From assembly GCA_003224995.1 (NCBI GenBank), contig QIAI01000304.1, positions 11,608 to 18,740 of the forward strand: DNA of 7,133 nt, in the 5' to 3' direction. The notes under the pieces are model-generated. The model was not told the origin of the DNA. It worked only from the letters and a program-made list of their open reading frames with translations, and ran no database searches. Of this stretch, positions 5,671 through 7,133 are shown piece by piece. Source of the stretch: Acidobacteriota bacterium (GTDB lineage: Bacteria > Acidobacteriota > Terriglobia > Terriglobales > Acidobacteriaceae). The translations under genes and the position numbers were made by a program. The first letter of the stretch is position 1; every line of letters begins with the position of its first letter.

Positions 5671-6891
5671 GTGTTTCTTCGACCTCTTTTTGTAGCCGTA
5701 TGCCTCGCATCAACCATCTTGGTCGCGCAAGACACTACGGCGACCGCGGAGGAACTTGCACGCCTGCATCGCGAACTGCAGGAAACGCGTTCCGGCCTCG
5801 CCGCCTCCCGTCTTGAAATCCAAGAGCTCCGTCAAAGCTTGCAGGCCTTGCGTGATCAGGTGCAGGGGAACCAGGCAGCGGGAAACAAGCCATCGGCTTC
5901 AACCGAACCTGCTATAACCGGGTCTGCAGCGCTTGAACCTTCCACGGCCAGCGCAGATCAAGACGTGGGTTTTCTGGCAGCCAAGATCAAAGAACTCCAC
6001 CAGGACAAAGTCGAAAGCACAAGCAAATATCCCGTTAAATTATCCGGACTCGTGCTGTTCAACGCGTATCGAAACAGCGGATCGTTGGACATTCAGGATC
6101 TGCCCAATCTCGCATTTCCGAGTTTTCCGGGCTTCCCCGATGGAAGCGTCGGCGCCACCCTTCGCCAGACCGTGCTGGGTGTCGAGGCTACCGGACCGAA
6201 ACTGTTCGGAGCGCATACTTCGGCGAACGTCGAAGTCGACTTTGGCGGAGGAAGCCCCACTACTGCCTACGGTGTAACCGCGGGCCTGGTCCGGTTACGG
6301 ACCGCGCAAGTTGGCCTGGATTGGCAAAAAACTTCGCTTCACATCGGTCAGGACACGCCGTTCTTTTCGCCCTTGTCTCCGACCTCATACGCTACCTTGC
6401 TGGAACCTGCGATGTCCTGGTCCGGCAATCTTTGGGTATGGACTCCACAAATCGAGGTGGAGCGCCGCCTGACGCTGAATTCTGGCTCTTCCCTGGTTTT
6501 GCAGGGTGGGTTGCTCGATCCGCTCACGGAACAGACGCCTCCGTTTCAAGGCGTGAACCCAACCGCAGGCGAGGCCACGCGAGTTCCGGCACTTGCCGGG
6601 CGCATCGCGATCGACCGCTCAGCCGCGGCTCACTATCCGTTCAGCATTGGATTCGCGGGCTATCGCGCTCGCCAGCGCTATCAGACTTTCAACCAGATCG
6701 ATAGCTGGACGTTTAATAGCGATCTCAAAATTCCTCTGGGCCAGCATCTGGAAATATCCGGGGAATGGTACGACGGACAAGCCGTGGGCGGGCTAGGCGG
6801 AGGCATCTGGTCGAGCGTGATTTTTCCAGAGAGCTCGGAGCCGCATGCGGATGTCCATCCCTGCGCTCCAGCGGAGGATGGGCACAGCTAA
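5671..6891 (+). CDS. Outer-membrane porin with N-terminal coiled coil (DcaP-like), N-terminal part before a frameshift
   Basis: The start is GTG 5671, eight bases after AAGGA; GTG 5665 in the same frame is only two bases from it and would add two residues. A signal peptide (MFLRPLFVAVCLASTILVAQ) is followed by a charged, heptad-like coiled coil (about residues 28-65: ELARLHRELQETR...), a Ser/Thr/Ala-rich linker and, from KLSGLVLFNAYRNSG, a beta-barrel-like region of alternating polar and hydrophobic residues with many Gly and aromatic residues. VRLRTAQVGLDWQKTSLHIG resembles the barrel strands of DcaP-type porins, in which an N-terminal coiled coil precedes a trimeric barrel. It would span the outer membrane and admit small solutes; the substrate is unknown. 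The frame breaks near 6859: the last 10-11 residues before TAA 6889 are non-native, and barrel coding resumes one frame back. It appears to be its own transcription unit, after the hairpin. Confidence 0.72.
   Translation: MFLRPLFVAVCLASTILVAQDTTATAEELARLHRELQETRSGLAASRLEIQELRQSLQALRDQVQGNQAAGNKPSASTEPAITGSAALEPSTASADQDVGFLAAKIKELHQDKVESTSKYPVKLSGLVLFNAYRNSGSLDIQDLPNLAFPSFPGFPDGSVGATLRQTVLGVEATGPKLFGAHTSANVEVDFGGGSPTTAYGVTAGLVRLRTAQVGLDWQKTSLHIGQDTPFFSPLSPTSYATLLEPAMSWSGNLWVWTPQIEVERRLTLNSGSSLVLQGGLLDPLTEQTPPFQGVNPTAGEATRVPALAGRIAIDRSAAAHYPFSIGFAGYRARQRYQTFNQIDSWTFNSDLKIPLGQHLEISGEWYDGQAVGGLGGGIWSSVIFPESSEPHADVHPCAPAEDGHS
6859..6861 (+). other. Frame change at a CCC run in the porin gene
   Basis: Upstream codons end ...GTC CAT CCC; downstream sense resumes at CTG 6861, overlapping the run by one base. 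The pattern fits loss of one C from a run of four, either as a mutation or as a base-calling error. Confidence 0.6.
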
Positions 6892-7133
6892 AAATAAGAC
6901 CGATGCAACGGGTTCAGCTCAACGGCGCTTTCGGTCAGGATGAAAATTTCGGCAAGGACCTGCGTTTCTTCGCCACTCCGTTCGCGGGCGGGTTCCCGGC
7001 GCTCAGGAAAAACCGCACCGAGTTTGTGAACTTCATTTACGAACCGAACTCATTCCTTCTCTTCGCCATCGAGTATCGCCATTTGTTGACCGCACCAGCC
7101 GTGGGCGAATCGGCCTCTGGAGATCATCTCAAC
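6861..7133 (+). CDS. Porin, continuation after the frameshift, 3' end outside window
   Basis: In the -1 frame from CTG 6861, 91 codons run open to the window edge and read like the barrel's later strands: LRSSGGWAQLKIRPMQRVQL, then NGAFGQDENFGKDLRFF and, further on, NFIYEPNSFLLFAIEYRHL. The GGWAQLKIRP strand joins naturally to the end of the upstream part (WSSVIFPESSEPHADVHP). Adding one C to the CCC run at 6859-6861 would make the two parts one frame, giving a protein of at least about 488 residues. The first ATG in this frame is 6903, without a Shine-Dalgarno, so a separate gene is unlikely. The true C-terminus, expected to end in an aromatic residue for barrel assembly, is not visible. Confidence 0.7.
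   Translation, partial: MRSSGGWAQLKIRPMQRVQLNGAFGQDENFGKDLRFFATPFAGGFPALRKNRTEFVNFIYEPNSFLLFAIEYRHLLTAPAVGESASGDHLN

Overview
The window looks like chromosomal DNA of a Gram-negative bacterium, most probably an acidobacterium. This rests on family resemblance and not on a search: the exosortase, EpsI and TPR-lipoprotein trio, the style of the TPR lipoprotein N-terminus (a Cys-Ser-Arg-Asp-Pro start after the lipobox), and the coiled-coil porin type. Coding density is high. There is no tRNA, rRNA, CRISPR array or insertion sequence in view.

Layout. On the minus strand, the left 1.5 kb is the first 507 codons of a GT39/ArnT-like membrane glycosyltransferase that runs off the left edge. A 240-bp divergent intergenic region follows (1524-1763). 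It holds a perfect 14-bp GC palindrome, a second looser dyad and a plausible sigma70 promoter reading rightwards. A tight plus-strand operon then encodes an exosortase (transpeptidase-like membrane protease, Cys/Arg/His triad intact), an EpsI-family partner protein overlapping it by ATGA, and a long TPR-repeat lipoprotein. A hairpin at 5531-5568 probably ends this operon. A second plus-strand gene, for an outer-membrane porin with an N-terminal coiled coil (DcaP-like in style), follows and runs off the right edge.

How they fit together. Exosortases cut C-terminal PEP-CTERM-type sorting tags from secreted proteins at the inner membrane. EpsI and PrsT-type TPR proteins accompany them in exopolysaccharide and biofilm loci. 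A lipid-linked-sugar glycosyltransferase beside them fits a surface-glycan or glycoprotein role. No protein with a recognisable sorting tag is encoded here, so the substrates must lie elsewhere.

Two genes are broken as read. The TPR gene changes frame near 3944, where one TPR helix also seems to be missing. The porin gene changes frame at a CCC run (6859-6861). Both are shifts to the -1 frame. They could be real mutations, sequence or assembly errors, or (for the TPR gene only) partly rescued by slippage at an in-frame C CCA AAA heptamer (3977-3983).
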